This document shows positions 17,788 through 28,124 of a stretch of 64,000 bases of DNA, one piece after another. The DNA is taken from contig JBDTZN010000003.1 in the NCBI GenBank assembly GCA_040005095.1, positions 1-64,000 of the forward strand. The letters run 5' to 3'. Position 1 is the stretch's first letter. Each line of letters starts with the position of its first letter. The notes under the pieces were generated by a model that had not been told where the DNA came from, did not search any database, and worked only from the letters and a program-made list of their open reading frames with translations. The position numbers and the translations under genes were made by a program. This stretch comes from UBA5186 sp040005095. GTDB taxonomy: Bacteria > Actinomycetota > Thermoleophilia > Gaiellales > Gaiellaceae.

Positions 17788-17868
17788 CGCTCCCTTCGCC
17801 GGTACGAACCGGATCAGGTTCTACGGGTGTGATCTCAGCCCCGAGCGGGGCACCCCGGTCACCGGAAC
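17788..17868 (-). promoter_or_regulatory. TPP riboswitch (THI element)
   Basis: On the minus strand the conserved parts of a thiamine diphosphate aptamer are present in order: GGGGTGCCCC, GGGCTGAGA (rc at 17833-17841), ACCTGATCCGG (rc at 17809-17819) and the closing TACCGGCGAAGGGA. The 3' GGGAG also serves as the ribosome site of the permease ATG at 17784, so ligand binding would hide it; control at translation is likely. Confidence 0.93.
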
Positions 17869-17877
17869 TCTAGCGAT

Positions 17878-17910
17878 AGTGATGCACAGGTAATGCCTAT
17901 GCATTACTCT
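17878..17910 (+). promoter_or_regulatory. Palindromic operator overlapping the mod promoter
   Basis: A perfect inverted repeat GTAATGC-N4-GCATTAC spans 17890-17907, and a third half-site GTGATGC lies at 17879-17885. The -10-like TACTCT at 17905-17910, 7 nt before the ATG at 17918, begins inside the right arm. A protein bound here would block the mod operon promoter; autoregulation by the HTH-Mop protein is the simplest reading. Confidence 0.6.
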
Positions 17911-17917
17911 CACGGAG

Positions 17918-18292
17918 ATGGCGAAAGCTGTGTACACGGCCGGCGAGGCAGCCCGGGCTCTCGGCGTCAGTCTCGACACCCTGCGGCGCTGGGACCGGCA
18001 GGGACGCATCCGCGTCACGCGTGACACCGCGAACCGGCGCGTCGTCTCGGCCAGGGAAATCGAACGGCTGCGCGGCTCCGAGAGCCACGGGTTGAGCGCT
18101 CGCAACCGGCTGTCCGGAGTGGTCGAGTCTGTGCGCGTCGACGGCCTGCTCGCCGAGGTGAAGATCGCGGTCACCGAGCCGGCGTCGATCACGGCGATCG
18201 TCACTGCAGACGCCGTCGCCGACCTCGGGCTCGAACCCGGGATGCCGGCTTCCGCAGTCGTGAAGTCGACGTCGATCATGGTCGAGCGATGA
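17918..18292 (+). CDS. HTH-Mop molybdate-responsive regulator
   Basis: A 124-residue protein with an excisionase/MerR-like helix-turn-helix (about 5-50, YTAGEAARALGVSLDTLRRW) fused to a single Mop/TOBE domain (about 58-124, SARNRLSGVVESVRVDGLLAEV). Mop domains bind molybdate or tungstate, so this is a ModE-like sensor built from different DNA-binding parts. It is first in the modABC operon and its stop overlaps the modA start by ATGA. A palindrome covers its promoter. The GGAG touching the ATG is too close for a normal ribosome site, which supports leaderless translation. Confidence 0.85.
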   Translation: MAKAVYTAGEAARALGVSLDTLRRWDRQGRIRVTRDTANRRVVSAREIERLRGSESHGLSARNRLSGVVESVRVDGLLAEVKIAVTEPASITAIVTADAVADLGLEPGMPASAVVKSTSIMVER

Positions 18293-19011
18293 GGCTCGTA
18301 CTCGTCGCGGCGCTAGCGACTGGGCTCGCGCTCCCGAGTGCCACGACGGCCGCATCCCCGATCACCGTCTTTGCGGCGGCCTCGCTGACCGCCGTGTTCC
18401 CGCGAATCGCGCCCGCGGCCCGGTACAGCTTCGCCGGCTCCGACCAGCTCGCGCTCCAGCTCCAGCAGGGTGCGCCCGCAGACGTCTACGCCGCCGCGAG
18501 CCCGAAGTATCCCGAGCTGCTGTACCACCAGGGCCTCGTGCGGAAGCCCGTCGTATTCGCGACGAACCGGCTCGTCCTGATCGTCCCGCGCAACAATCCG
18601 GCCCGGATCGGCTCGGTCTACGACCTGCGGCGCAGCGGAATCAAGCTCGTGATCGGCGACAAGGGCGTTCCGATCGGAGCGTATACGCGGCAGATTCTCG
18701 ACACGATCGGGATCTCGGCCGACGTGCTGAAGAACGTCGTGAGCGAGGAGACCGACGTGAAGGGGATCGTCGGGAAGGTCGCGCTCGGGGAGGCGGACGT
18801 CGGGTTCGTCTATGCGACCGACGCGCGACCGGTTGCGAGTCGCGTCAAGGTCGTCCCGCTGCCCGCGTGGGCACAGCCGCCGATTCGCTACGAGATCGCG
18901 GTTGTGAAGGGCGGCCGCGAGCCGGCGGCGCGCGGCTTCGTTGCGCGGGTCACTGGGAAGGCCGGCCGTGCGGTCATGAGCAAGGCCGGTTTCGGGCTGC
19001 CGAAGGGATGA
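18289..19011 (+). CDS. modA: Molybdate ABC transporter substrate-binding protein
   Basis: A 240-residue exported protein with a signal peptide ending near ATTAAS. The mature start ITVFAAASLTAVF and the block YSFAGSDQLALQLQQGAPADVYAAAS are the classic ModA oxyanion-binding elements, and EADVGFVYATDA near residue 170 is the second-lobe motif. It captures molybdate or tungstate and hands it to ModB. No lipobox is seen, so it may be free or otherwise anchored. Start and stop overlap its neighbours by ATGA on both sides. Confidence 0.95.
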   Translation: MRLVLVAALATGLALPSATTAASPITVFAAASLTAVFPRIAPAARYSFAGSDQLALQLQQGAPADVYAAASPKYPELLYHQGLVRKPVVFATNRLVLIVPRNNPARIGSVYDLRRSGIKLVIGDKGVPIGAYTRQILDTIGISADVLKNVVSEETDVKGIVGKVALGEADVGFVYATDARPVASRVKVVPLPAWAQPPIRYEIAVVKGGREPAARGFVARVTGKAGRAVMSKAGFGLPKG

Positions 19012-19820
19012 GGGCGCTCGCAGGCTTGGCGCTTGCGGTCGCGCTGGCGTTTCTGATCGTCCCCGTCGCCGCGCTCTTCCTGCGCGTCCCGCCGGGCGAC
19101 CTGATCGCTGCCCTCGGGAGCGGCGTCTTCCGCGACGCGCTGGTCGTGAGCCTGAAGACGAGCGCGATCGCGCATCTCGCGGTGTTGGTCGTGGGCACGC
19201 CGGCGGCGTACGTCCTGGCGCGACGGCGCTTCCTCGGGCGCGGGCTCGTCCTCACGGTAATCGAGCTTCCGCTCGTGCTCCCGCCCGCGGTCGCGGGGAT
19301 CGCACTGCTTGCCGCGTTCGGCCGCTACCAGCTGCTCGGCGGGACACTGAGCGCGCTCGGGATCTCCGTCGGGTTCACGCAGCTCGCCGTGATCCTCGCG
19401 GTCGCGTTCGTCGAGAGCCCGTTCTATCTTCGGGGAGCTGTCGCCGCGTTCGAAGCGGTGGACGGCACGCTGGTCGATGCGGCCCGGACGCTCGGCGCCC
19501 CGCCGGCGCGCGTGTTCTTCCGTGTCGCGCTCCCGCTGGCTGCCGGTGGGCTCGGCGCAGCGTCGGCCCTCGCTTTGGCCCGGGGCCTCGGCGAGTTCGG
19601 CGCCACGATCATCTTCGCGGGGAGCCTGCAGGGCGTCACTCAGACCCTCCCGCTTGCGATCTACGCGCAGTTCGAGCAGGACTTTGACCTTGCCCTCGCG
19701 ATCGGCGCTTTGTTTGTCCTGCTGGGTGCCGTTCTGCTCCTCTTCCTCAAGTTGGTGCCCGGATGGACGCGCTCGAGCTCGAGCTCACCGTTCCGCTTCG
19801 CTCCTTCGCGCTCGAGCTAG
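19008..19820 (+). CDS. modB: Molybdate ABC transporter permease
   Basis: A 270-residue membrane protein with about six hydrophobic segments. The coupling loop DAARTLGAPPARVFFRVALPLA and the following ARGLGEFGATIIFAG are characteristic of ModB. It starts in an ATGA overlap with modA. Its last 58 nt overlap the start of modC, encoding a Ser-rich tail that reads like the shadow of ModC. It forms the membrane channel of the molybdate importer. Confidence 0.95.
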   Translation: MRALAGLALAVALAFLIVPVAALFLRVPPGDLIAALGSGVFRDALVVSLKTSAIAHLAVLVVGTPAAYVLARRRFLGRGLVLTVIELPLVLPPAVAGIALLAAFGRYQLLGGTLSALGISVGFTQLAVILAVAFVESPFYLRGAVAAFEAVDGTLVDAARTLGAPPARVFFRVALPLAAGGLGAASALALARGLGEFGATIIFAGSLQGVTQTLPLAIYAQFEQDFDLALAIGALFVLLGAVLLLFLKLVPGWTRSSSSSPFRFAPSRSS

Positions 19821-20788
19821 CGCTCGCGGCGGGCGCGGAGACTGTCGCGCTCGTCGGGCCGTCGGGTGCTGGGAAGACGACGCTGCTGCGTGCGGTTGCG
19901 GGGCTCGTGCGGCCCGCGCGTGGCCGTATCGCCTGCGGCGGCCGGGTCTGGTTCGACGGTGCCGGCGGTGTCGATCTCAGAGTGGAGGAACGCTCCGTCG
20001 GCTTCGTTTTTCAGGAATACGCGCTCTTCCCGCATCTCAACGTCGAGCGGAACGTCGCCTTCGGCGGCGCGCGCGACGGCATCCTCGCGCGGCTAGGGAT
20101 TGCGCACCTGGCCAAGGCGCGGCCCGCGGACCTCTCTGGCGGCGAGCGCCAACGGGTTGCGCTTGCGCGCGCGCTCGCGCGAGGGCCGGAGGTGCTGCTG
20201 CTCGACGAGCCGATGGCCGCGCTCGACCCGCATACGCGCGGATCGGTGCGTGCCGAGCTGCACCAGCTCCTGCGCGAGCTCGAGCTGCCGGTGCTCCTCG
20301 TCACGCACGACTTCGAGGACGCCTGCTCGCTCGCCGAACGCGTCGGCGTGCTGGTCGACGGCCGGCTCCTCCAGCTCGCCACGCCCGACGAGCTGCTGGC
20401 CGCTCCGGCCGACGCCTTCGTGGCGAGCTTCGCGGGCGGGAACGTCCTGCGCGGACACGTCAGGGGTCTGACCCCGGATGGCGCCCTGACGGAGGTGACG
20501 CTCGCGGATGGGACGCTCGTGTACTCGACGGACCGGAGGGCGGCCGGCGAGGTCGCTCTGGTCGTGTATCCCTGGGCGGTCTCGGTCGCGCGCGAGGCCC
20601 CGGCCGACTCGGCGTTGAACCATGTCCGCGGCGAGATCGGGTCGCTCGTCACCATTGGCAATCGGGTGCGGGCTCGCGTCGGTCCGCTCACCGCCGAGGT
20701 CACGGTGGCATCCGTCGAGCGCCTCGGGCTCCGCGCCGGCGATCGCGTAGTCGCGAGCTTCAAGGCGACCGCAACCAGGCTCCTGTAG
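19763..20788 (+). CDS. modC: Molybdate ABC transporter ATPase
   Basis: A 341-residue ATPase with Walker A GPSGAGKTT, signature DLSGGERQRVALARAL, Walker B LLLLDEPMAALDP and switch His in LVTHDFEDA. A C-terminal regulatory region with a TOBE/Mop-like domain (about 275-341) follows, as in ModC proteins. The start at ATG 19763 lies 58 nt inside modB; a later start would remove the first beta strands. It drives molybdate import with ModA and ModB. Confidence 0.94.
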   Translation: MDALELELTVPLRSFALELALAAGAETVALVGPSGAGKTTLLRAVAGLVRPARGRIACGGRVWFDGAGGVDLRVEERSVGFVFQEYALFPHLNVERNVAFGGARDGILARLGIAHLAKARPADLSGGERQRVALARALARGPEVLLLDEPMAALDPHTRGSVRAELHQLLRELELPVLLVTHDFEDACSLAERVGVLVDGRLLQLATPDELLAAPADAFVASFAGGNVLRGHVRGLTPDGALTEVTLADGTLVYSTDRRAAGEVALVVYPWAVSVAREAPADSALNHVRGEIGSLVTIGNRVRARVGPLTAEVTVASVERLGLRAGDRVVASFKATATRLL

Positions 20789-20797
20789 CCCGCCGAA

Positions 20798-20803
20798 TAG
20801 GAT
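20798..20803 (+). promoter_or_regulatory. -10-like TAGGAT, candidate leaderless promoter
   Basis: The hexamer ends 8 nt before the ATG at 20812 with no ribosome site, pointing to a separate promoter for the GerMN lipoprotein gene behind modC. Confidence 0.4.
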
Positions 20804-20811
20804 CGCGGCAG

Positions 20812-21654
20812 ATGAGACGGCTCTCGTTCCTCGTGCTAGTCGCTGCGGCCTGCACTGCGTGCGGCAGCGGATCGGAGCCGCGGACGGTCACCATCACGAC
20901 GACCGAGGCAGTCGCCCCGCCCACTACGACGGCTCAGGCTCCGACCGGCTCCACGGTCGTCCCCTACTTCGTCGAGGGCGACCAGGTGGCCGCGGGCGAG
21001 CCGGTGCAGACGCCCGAGCGAGGAGTTGCCGCCGCTGCACTGCGCGCGCTGCTCGACGGGCCGAACGGACGCGAGTTGGCGGCCGGGCTGACAACCGCGG
21101 TCCCGCGCAACACGCAACTCCTCGACCTCACGGTCACAGGCGGCCTCGCCCGCGTCGACCTTTCGGGACTGTTTCGCGAAGGTGAGGGCGTGCCGGCGAC
21201 CCGCGAACGGCTCGCACAGGTCGTGTACACGCTCACCCAGTTCCCGACGGTGAAGAGCGTGCGGGTGCGGATCGACGGCCACACCGTGACCGCGCTCGGC
21301 GACGTCAAACTCGACCGCGCGCTGACCCGCGCCGACTTCGAGGATCAGACGCCGGCCATCCTCGTCGAGTCGCCGGGCCTCGGGACGGCGGTGAGCAGCC
21401 TGTTCACGGCGCGCGGCACGGCGAACACGTTCGAGGCGACGTTCGAGTACGAGCTGCGTGACGCTGCCGGCAAGGTGCTCGCCCAGCACTTCGAGACGGC
21501 AACGTCGGGAACCGGGACGCGCGGAACCTTCTCCTTCCGGGTTTCGTTCACGGTCACGCAGCCGACCGCGGGATCGCTCGTCGTGTTCGAACGCTCGGCC
21601 GCGGACGGCTCGCGCATCCATGTCCGCACCATCCCGCTCACGCTCCAGCCGTGA
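20812..21654 (+). CDS. Lipoprotein with GerMN and Gmad2 domains
   Basis: A 280-residue lipoprotein. The leader RRLSFLVLVAAAC fits a lipobox, followed by a Thr-rich linker. A GerMN domain (about 45-165) has the usual GLTTAVPRNTQLLDLTV and VDLSGLF blocks, and a Gmad2 immunoglobulin-like domain (about 180-280) follows with ILVESPGLGTAVSS. In spore formers such domains occur in germination proteins, but they are common in non-sporing actinobacteria as envelope lipoproteins of unknown role. It ends in a GTGA overlap with a small gene. Confidence 0.85.
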   Translation: MRRLSFLVLVAAACTACGSGSEPRTVTITTTEAVAPPTTTAQAPTGSTVVPYFVEGDQVAAGEPVQTPERGVAAAALRALLDGPNGRELAAGLTTAVPRNTQLLDLTVTGGLARVDLSGLFREGEGVPATRERLAQVVYTLTQFPTVKSVRVRIDGHTVTALGDVKLDRALTRADFEDQTPAILVESPGLGTAVSSLFTARGTANTFEATFEYELRDAAGKVLAQHFETATSGTGTRGTFSFRVSFTVTQPTAGSLVVFERSAADGSRIHVRTIPLTLQP

Positions 21655-21890
21655 CCGATCCCGACGAGAAGCTCAGGCGGATCCGGGCAACCGAGCGGTT
21701 CAAGGTCTACTGCGTGTGCGTGGACGAGGACTGCGAGGCCGAGGTCGAGCTGACACTGGATGAATGGGATGCGATTCGGGGACGTCCCGGCGCGTACCAG
21801 ATCGCGCCAGGCCATCCGGTTGCCGAGGGCGAGCAGATCCTGGAGCGCAACGATCGCTTCGAGGTCGCCGGGCCTGCCGAGCCTAAGTAA
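21651..21890 (+). CDS. Small acidic hypothetical protein
   Basis: A 79-residue protein starting at a GTG that overlaps the previous stop by GTGA, which supports it as a real cotranslated gene. It has two cysteine groups (YCVCVDEDC) that could bind a metal, and is rich in Asp and Glu. I do not recognise the family. It ends inside a hairpin shared with the convergent aconitase gene. Confidence 0.6.
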   Translation: MTDPDEKLRRIRATERFKVYCVCVDEDCEAEVELTLDEWDAIRGRPGAYQIAPGHPVAEGEQILERNDRFEVAGPAEPK

Positions 21891-21905
21891 CAGACTGTTA
21901 CTTAG
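21883..21905. terminator. Bidirectional hairpin containing both stop codons
   Basis: A perfect 9-bp inverted repeat CTAAGTAAC-N5-GTTACTTAG joins two convergent genes; it holds the TAA of the plus gene and the TAA of aconitase. It is AT-rich for a terminator, but its position fits bidirectional termination. Confidence 0.55.
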
Positions 21906-24634
21906 TCCGCGAGGAGTCGGCGCAGGACGTAAAGCAGGATGCCGCCGTGGCGGAAGTAGTCGCGCTCGCGGGGCGTGTCGAGCCGGACCCGGGCGCGGAA
22001 CTCCTTGTCGTCGGCGCGCACCGTGACCTCGTCGGCCTCGCCGTTCTCGACCCCTTCGACCGAGAACTCCTCGCGTCCGGTGAGGCCCAGCGTGTCGGGC
22101 GTCTCGCCGTCCAGGAACTGCAGCGGCAGGATGCCCATCATGAGCAGGTTCGAGCGGTGGATCCGCTCGTAGCTCTCGGCGATCACCGCGCGTACGCCGA
22201 GCAGGTTCGGGCCTTTTGCCGCCCAGTCGCGCGACGAGCCGGAGCCGTACTCCTTGCCCGCGAGGAGGACGAGCGGCGTGCCCTCCGCCAGGTACCGCAC
22301 CGCCGCGTCGTAGATCGTCAGCTCCTCGCCGCTCGGGACGTGCACGGTCCATGTGCCCTCGCTCCCCGGGACAAGCAGGTTCTTGAGGCGCACGTTGGCG
22401 AACGTCCCGCGGACCATCACCTCGTGATTCCCGCGCCTGGAGCCGTACGAGTTGAAGTCCTTGCGCTCCACGCCGTGCTCGGTCAGGTACTTGCCTGCGG
22501 GTGAGTCGGGCTGGATTGCGCCCGCCGGCGAGATGTGGTCGGTCGTCACCGAGTCACCGAGCCGCACGAGAACGCGCGCGCCGTGGATGTCCTCGACCGC
22601 GCCCGGCTCGCGTGACATCCCGTCGAAGTACGGGGGCTGGCGCACGTACGTCGAGGTGTCCTCCCACGCGAACAGGTCGCCCTCGGGGACGGGCAGGTTG
22701 CGCCACGTCTCGTCGCCGCTGAACACGTCCGCGTAGGTGCGGCTGAACATCGACCCGTCGATCGAGCGCGCGATCGTCTCCTGAATCTCGTCCCCGCTCG
22801 GCCAGAGGTCGCGGAGGAAGACGTCGTTGCCGTCGGCGTCCGTCCCGAGCGGCTCCTCGTTCAGGTCGAGGTCCATGCGCCCGGCGAGCGAGTACGCAAC
22901 CACGAGCGGCGGCGACGCGAGGTAGTTCGCCTTCACCTCAGGATGGATTCGCGCTTCGAAGTTGCGGTTTCCCGACAGGACGGAGCAGACCACGAGCTCG
23001 CCTTCCTCGATCGCCGCGGAGATCGCTTCCGGCAGCGGCCCGGAGTTGCCGATGCAGGTCGTGCAGCCGTAGCCGACCGTGTGGAAGCCGAGCTCCTCGA
23101 GGAACGGCGTCAGGCCGGCTTTCTCGTAATACTCGGTCACGACGCGCGAGCCCGGGGCGAGGCTCGACTTGACCCACGGCTTGCGCTGGAGCCCTCGCTC
23201 CACAGCTTTTTTTGCCAGCAGGCCCGCGGCGATCATCACCTGCGGGTTCGACGTGTTCGTACAGCTCGTGATCGCGGCGATCACGACGGAGCCGTGCTCG
23301 AGCTCGTAGTCCTGACCTTCGACGGGGACCGACCGGCGCCGGGGATCCAGTGTCGCCACCGGAACCACCGGATCCTCGTCGGGAAGCGCTTTCGCGCCAG
23401 GCTGGCTCTCGCCCGGTGGATCGCTGGCCGGGAACGTGTCCGCGACGTCCTTGTCCTGCGAACCATTCGTGTAGTCGACGCCGAACGTGTTCAGCGCGTC
23501 GAGGAACGACTCCTTCGCGCGCGCGAGCGGGACGCGGTCCTGCGGGCGCCGCGGGCCCGCGAGGCTGGGCTCGACCGTGGAGAGATCGAGCTCGACCACC
23601 TGTGAGTACGTGGGCTCGTCGCTCGGGTCGTGCCAGAGCATGTTCTCCTTGCAATAGGCCTCGACGAGCGCGATCCGCTCGGCCGGCCGGCCGGTCAGCC
23701 GCAGGTAGGTCAGCGTCAGGTCGTCGACCGGGAAGAAGCCGCATGTCGCGCCGTACTCGGGGGACATGTTCCCGAGCGTCGCGCGGTCGGCGAGCGGCAG
23801 GGAGTCGAGCCCGTGGCCGAAGTACTCGACGAACTTCCCGACCACGCCGGTCTTCCGCAGGATCTGGGTGACGGTGAGGACGAGGTCGGTTGCCGTCGCG
23901 CCTTCCGGCATCGCGCCGGTGAGGCGGAAGCCGACGACCTGCGGCACGAGCATCGACAGCGCCTCCCCGAGCATGGCCGCCTCGGCCTCGATCCCTCCGA
24001 CCCCCCAGCCCAGCACGCCGAGCCCGTTCACCATCGTCGTGTGCGAATCGGTGCCGACGAGCGTGTCGGGAAACGCCATGCCGTCGCGCGACTCGACCAC
24101 CCGGGCCAGGTACTCCAGGTTGACTTGATGGACGATCCCGGTGCCGGGGGGCACGACCTTGAAGTCGTCGAAGGCGGACTGTCCCCAGCGCAGGAAGGCA
24201 TAGCGCTCGCGATTCCGCTCGAACTCGCGCTCGACGTTGTGCTGGAACGCGAAGCGCGTGCCGAACTCGTCGACCTGCACCGAATGGTCGATCACGAGCT
24301 CGGACGGAACGAGCGGATTGATCTTTTGGGCATCGCCGCCGAGGTCGGCCATGGCGTTTCGCATCGCCGCGAGGTCGACGACCGCCGGGACGCCGGTGAA
24401 GTCCTGGAGCAGCGAGCGCGCAGGCATGAACGAGATCTCGCGGGAGGGCTCCTCGGTCGCCACCCAGGTCGCGATCGCCTCGACATCCTGCTCGTCGCCG
24501 GTGCGGAGCGCGTTCTCTAGGAGGATGCGAAGCGTGTACGGGAGCCGCGCAACGTCGTAGCTCGATTGCAGCGAGTCGAGCCGGAAGATCGCGTAGCTCG
24601 TGTCGCCGACCGTCAGCTGCGAGCGCGCTTCCAC
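21902..24634 (-). CDS. acnA: Aconitate hydratase (AcnA/IRP type)
   Basis: A 910-residue aconitase of the AcnA type. The three [4Fe-4S] ligands are C458 in SCTNTSNPQ and C524 and C527 in GCTTCIGNSG. The early RSLLQDFTGVPAVVDLA block and the late GSSRDWAAKGPNLLGVRAVIAESYERIHRSNL block are both intact. It interconverts citrate and isocitrate in the TCA cycle. The GTG start has TAGAAT 7 nt upstream, a near-ideal -10, and no ribosome site, so it is probably leaderless. A shared hairpin lies at its end. Confidence 0.96.
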   Translation of the reverse strand: MEARSQLTVGDTSYAIFRLDSLQSSYDVARLPYTLRILLENALRTGDEQDVEAIATWVATEEPSREISFMPARSLLQDFTGVPAVVDLAAMRNAMADLGGDAQKINPLVPSELVIDHSVQVDEFGTRFAFQHNVEREFERNRERYAFLRWGQSAFDDFKVVPPGTGIVHQVNLEYLARVVESRDGMAFPDTLVGTDSHTTMVNGLGVLGWGVGGIEAEAAMLGEALSMLVPQVVGFRLTGAMPEGATATDLVLTVTQILRKTGVVGKFVEYFGHGLDSLPLADRATLGNMSPEYGATCGFFPVDDLTLTYLRLTGRPAERIALVEAYCKENMLWHDPSDEPTYSQVVELDLSTVEPSLAGPRRPQDRVPLARAKESFLDALNTFGVDYTNGSQDKDVADTFPASDPPGESQPGAKALPDEDPVVPVATLDPRRRSVPVEGQDYELEHGSVVIAAITSCTNTSNPQVMIAAGLLAKKAVERGLQRKPWVKSSLAPGSRVVTEYYEKAGLTPFLEELGFHTVGYGCTTCIGNSGPLPEAISAAIEEGELVVCSVLSGNRNFEARIHPEVKANYLASPPLVVAYSLAGRMDLDLNEEPLGTDADGNDVFLRDLWPSGDEIQETIARSIDGSMFSRTYADVFSGDETWRNLPVPEGDLFAWEDTSTYVRQPPYFDGMSREPGAVEDIHGARVLVRLGDSVTTDHISPAGAIQPDSPAGKYLTEHGVERKDFNSYGSRRGNHEVMVRGTFANVRLKNLLVPGSEGTWTVHVPSGEELTIYDAAVRYLAEGTPLVLLAGKEYGSGSSRDWAAKGPNLLGVRAVIAESYERIHRSNLLMMGILPLQFLDGETPDTLGLTGREEFSVEGVENGEADEVTVRADDKEFRARVRLDTPRERDYFRHGGILLYVLRRLLAD

Positions 24635-24641
24635 GACCTCG

Positions 24642-24647
24642 ATTCTA
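24642..24647 (-). promoter_or_regulatory. -10-like TAGAAT for acnA
   Basis: TAGAAT ends exactly 7 nt before the GTG at 24634 with no ribosome site; it is one of the best examples of the leaderless pattern here. Confidence 0.55.
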
Positions 24648-24746
24648 TGGCTAAGCGTCGCTCAGCCCGAGACGGCTACGTAGAACGCGTGATCCTCGCG
24701 CAGAGGGCGTCGCCGAGCTCGGTCGTGGGCGGGGGTGCCTCGGCCG

Positions 24747-25154
24747 CTAGGCCGGAGAGGACTGGTGGCGCCGCGCGCCGATCTCGACAAGCGTCGGCAC
24801 GAGCGTCTCCTGCATCTGCTCTTTCGGGATGTACCCCACGGCCCCGAGCTCGAAGGCTCGATCGGCGTCGGCGGGATCGTCTGACACCGTCAGCACGAGC
24901 ACGGCCGCGGACGAGCCGAGCTCGCGCAGCCGGCGCATCGTCGCGAAGCCGTCGAGCACCGGCATGCGGATGTCGAGGACGATCACGTCCGGCTCGAGCG
25001 ACAGAGCGAGCGCGATCGCCTCGCGGCCGTTCTCGGCGCGACCCACGACGTCGATCGAGCACTCCGTCGCGAGCACGGCCTCCAGCGCCTTCAGGTACGT
25101 CGCGTGGTCGTCGACGACCAGCACTCGAACCCGTAGCGGCGCCGCAGCCTCCAC
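24747..25154 (-). CDS. Single-domain response regulator (CheY-like)
   Basis: A 135-residue receiver domain with no output domain. The acidic pair is in VLVVDDH, the phospho-acceptor is the Asp of IVLDIRMP (about residue 60), the conserved Thr/Ser is in LVLTVSDD and the Lys in YIPKEQM. It resembles the receiver half of NarL-type regulators cut just before the linker, so it could be a NarL-like protein that lost its DNA-binding part. It has no kinase nearby. A 280-nt gap separates it from the HxlR gene upstream. Confidence 0.85.
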   Translation of the reverse strand: MEAAAPLRVRVLVVDDHATYLKALEAVLATECSIDVVGRAENGREAIALALSLEPDVIVLDIRMPVLDGFATMRRLRELGSSAAVLVLTVSDDPADADRAFELGAVGYIPKEQMQETLVPTLVEIGARRHQSSPA

Positions 25155-25374
25155 GTTTTGTCAACGCGGGAAGGCCCGTTTTAGGTGCGACGCAACCTGC
25201 GCTTAACAAAGGCGCAACCGGAGTTCAACATGCGGCGAGATACAACGAGATGCGATGCATGGGCAAAACCTCGGATGGCGCACCGGTCCTAGCGTCGACC
25301 GAAAGGACGGGCCCCGAACCCCTGGGGGCCTGCTTCCGCTCCGCCGCCTGCCAGCGCGGCAACCGGAAGCACGT
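25155..25374. other. Intergenic region without a recognised gene
   Basis: About 220 nt upstream of the receiver gene hold no open frame I trust. On the minus strand a TTGAAC (plus 25223-25228) lies some 70 nt upstream of the GTG but lacks a convincing -10. Several short GC hairpins are present near 25295-25350. Confidence 0.4.
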
Positions 25375-25420
25375 TAGAGCCGGAAGCCCCCGCTTGCCTG
25401 CCACGGGGCTTCCGGCTCTA
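25375..25420 (-). terminator. Strong hairpin terminator behind the lon-hxlR operon
   Basis: A perfect 16-bp inverted repeat (25375-25390 with 25405-25420, 14-nt loop) begins 15 nt after the HxlR-type stop codon. There is no clear T run, but the stem is very stable. Confidence 0.65.
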
Positions 25421-25434
25421 GCTCTTCTCCGGCA

Positions 25435-25745
25435 CTAGCCGACCGCGACGCGTCTGAGCGCGTCCACGACGACCTTGAGGCGCTCGCCTTCGGCCGTGAG
25501 GCGGTACTCGACGCTCGGCGGGCGCGTGTCGTGGACGATCCGCTCGAGGACGCCGGCCTCCTCGAGCTCGCCCAGGCGCTGCGCGAGCGTGCGGGGCGGG
25601 ATCGGGCCGACGACCTGGCGGAACTCGTTGAAGCGCACCGCACCGGTGTGCGAGGCATAAAGGATCGCGAGGAGCCAGCGCCGCCCGAGAAGCTCCGCTG
25701 TTACGCGGACCTCCTCGGGAACCGGGATGCAGCGCCGGCAGCGCA

Positions 25746-25746
<1 letters not shown>
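25435..25746 (-). CDS. HxlR-family transcriptional regulator
   Basis: A 103-residue winged-helix protein. The core LLGRRWLLAILYASHTGAVR and the block ISPRTL-like IPPRTLAQRLGELEEAGVLER, followed by VEYRLTAEGERL, mark the HxlR family. Members sense oxidants, aldehydes or other small molecules and usually regulate a neighbouring gene. Its ATG overlaps the stop of lon by one base (TAATG), so the two are translated together. The N-terminal CRRC pair could act as a thiol switch, which is inference. Confidence 0.85.
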
Positions 25747-28073
<2,327 letters not shown>

Positions 28074-28081
28074 TGGTAGTA

Positions 28082-28087
28082 ACTATA
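28082..28087 (-). promoter_or_regulatory. -10-like TATAGT for lon
   Basis: TATAGT ends 8 nt before the ATG at 28073 with no ribosome site. The divergent TAGACT at 28113-28118 serves the opposite gene. Confidence 0.5.
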
Positions 28088-28112
28088 CATTTTGTACCTG
28101 CCTGAGCGCCAC

Positions 28113-28118
28113 TAGACT
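28113..28118 (+). promoter_or_regulatory. -10-like TAGACT for the amidohydrolase gene
   Basis: TAGACT ends 6 nt before the GTG at 28125 and no ribosome site is visible. Confidence 0.4.
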
Positions 28119-28124
28119 TCCAGC

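Noticed and set aside
23200..23215. A run of T in the aconitase gene as a possible frameshift
   Set aside because: The reading frame stays open through it and encodes normal aconitase sequence.
24676..25209. Longer open frame opposite the receiver-domain gene
   Set aside because: It is a high-GC shadow of the response regulator, rich in Arg and Gly and without a motif.
25155..25434. A GGGCAAAACC stretch that recalls a c-di-GMP-I riboswitch
   Set aside because: The second conserved block (GACGCAAAGCC) and the P3 helix are missing, and there is no fitting downstream gene on the plus strand.
28074..28124. HspR HAIR element before lon
   Set aside because: No CTTGAGT-N7-ACTCAAG pattern is present.
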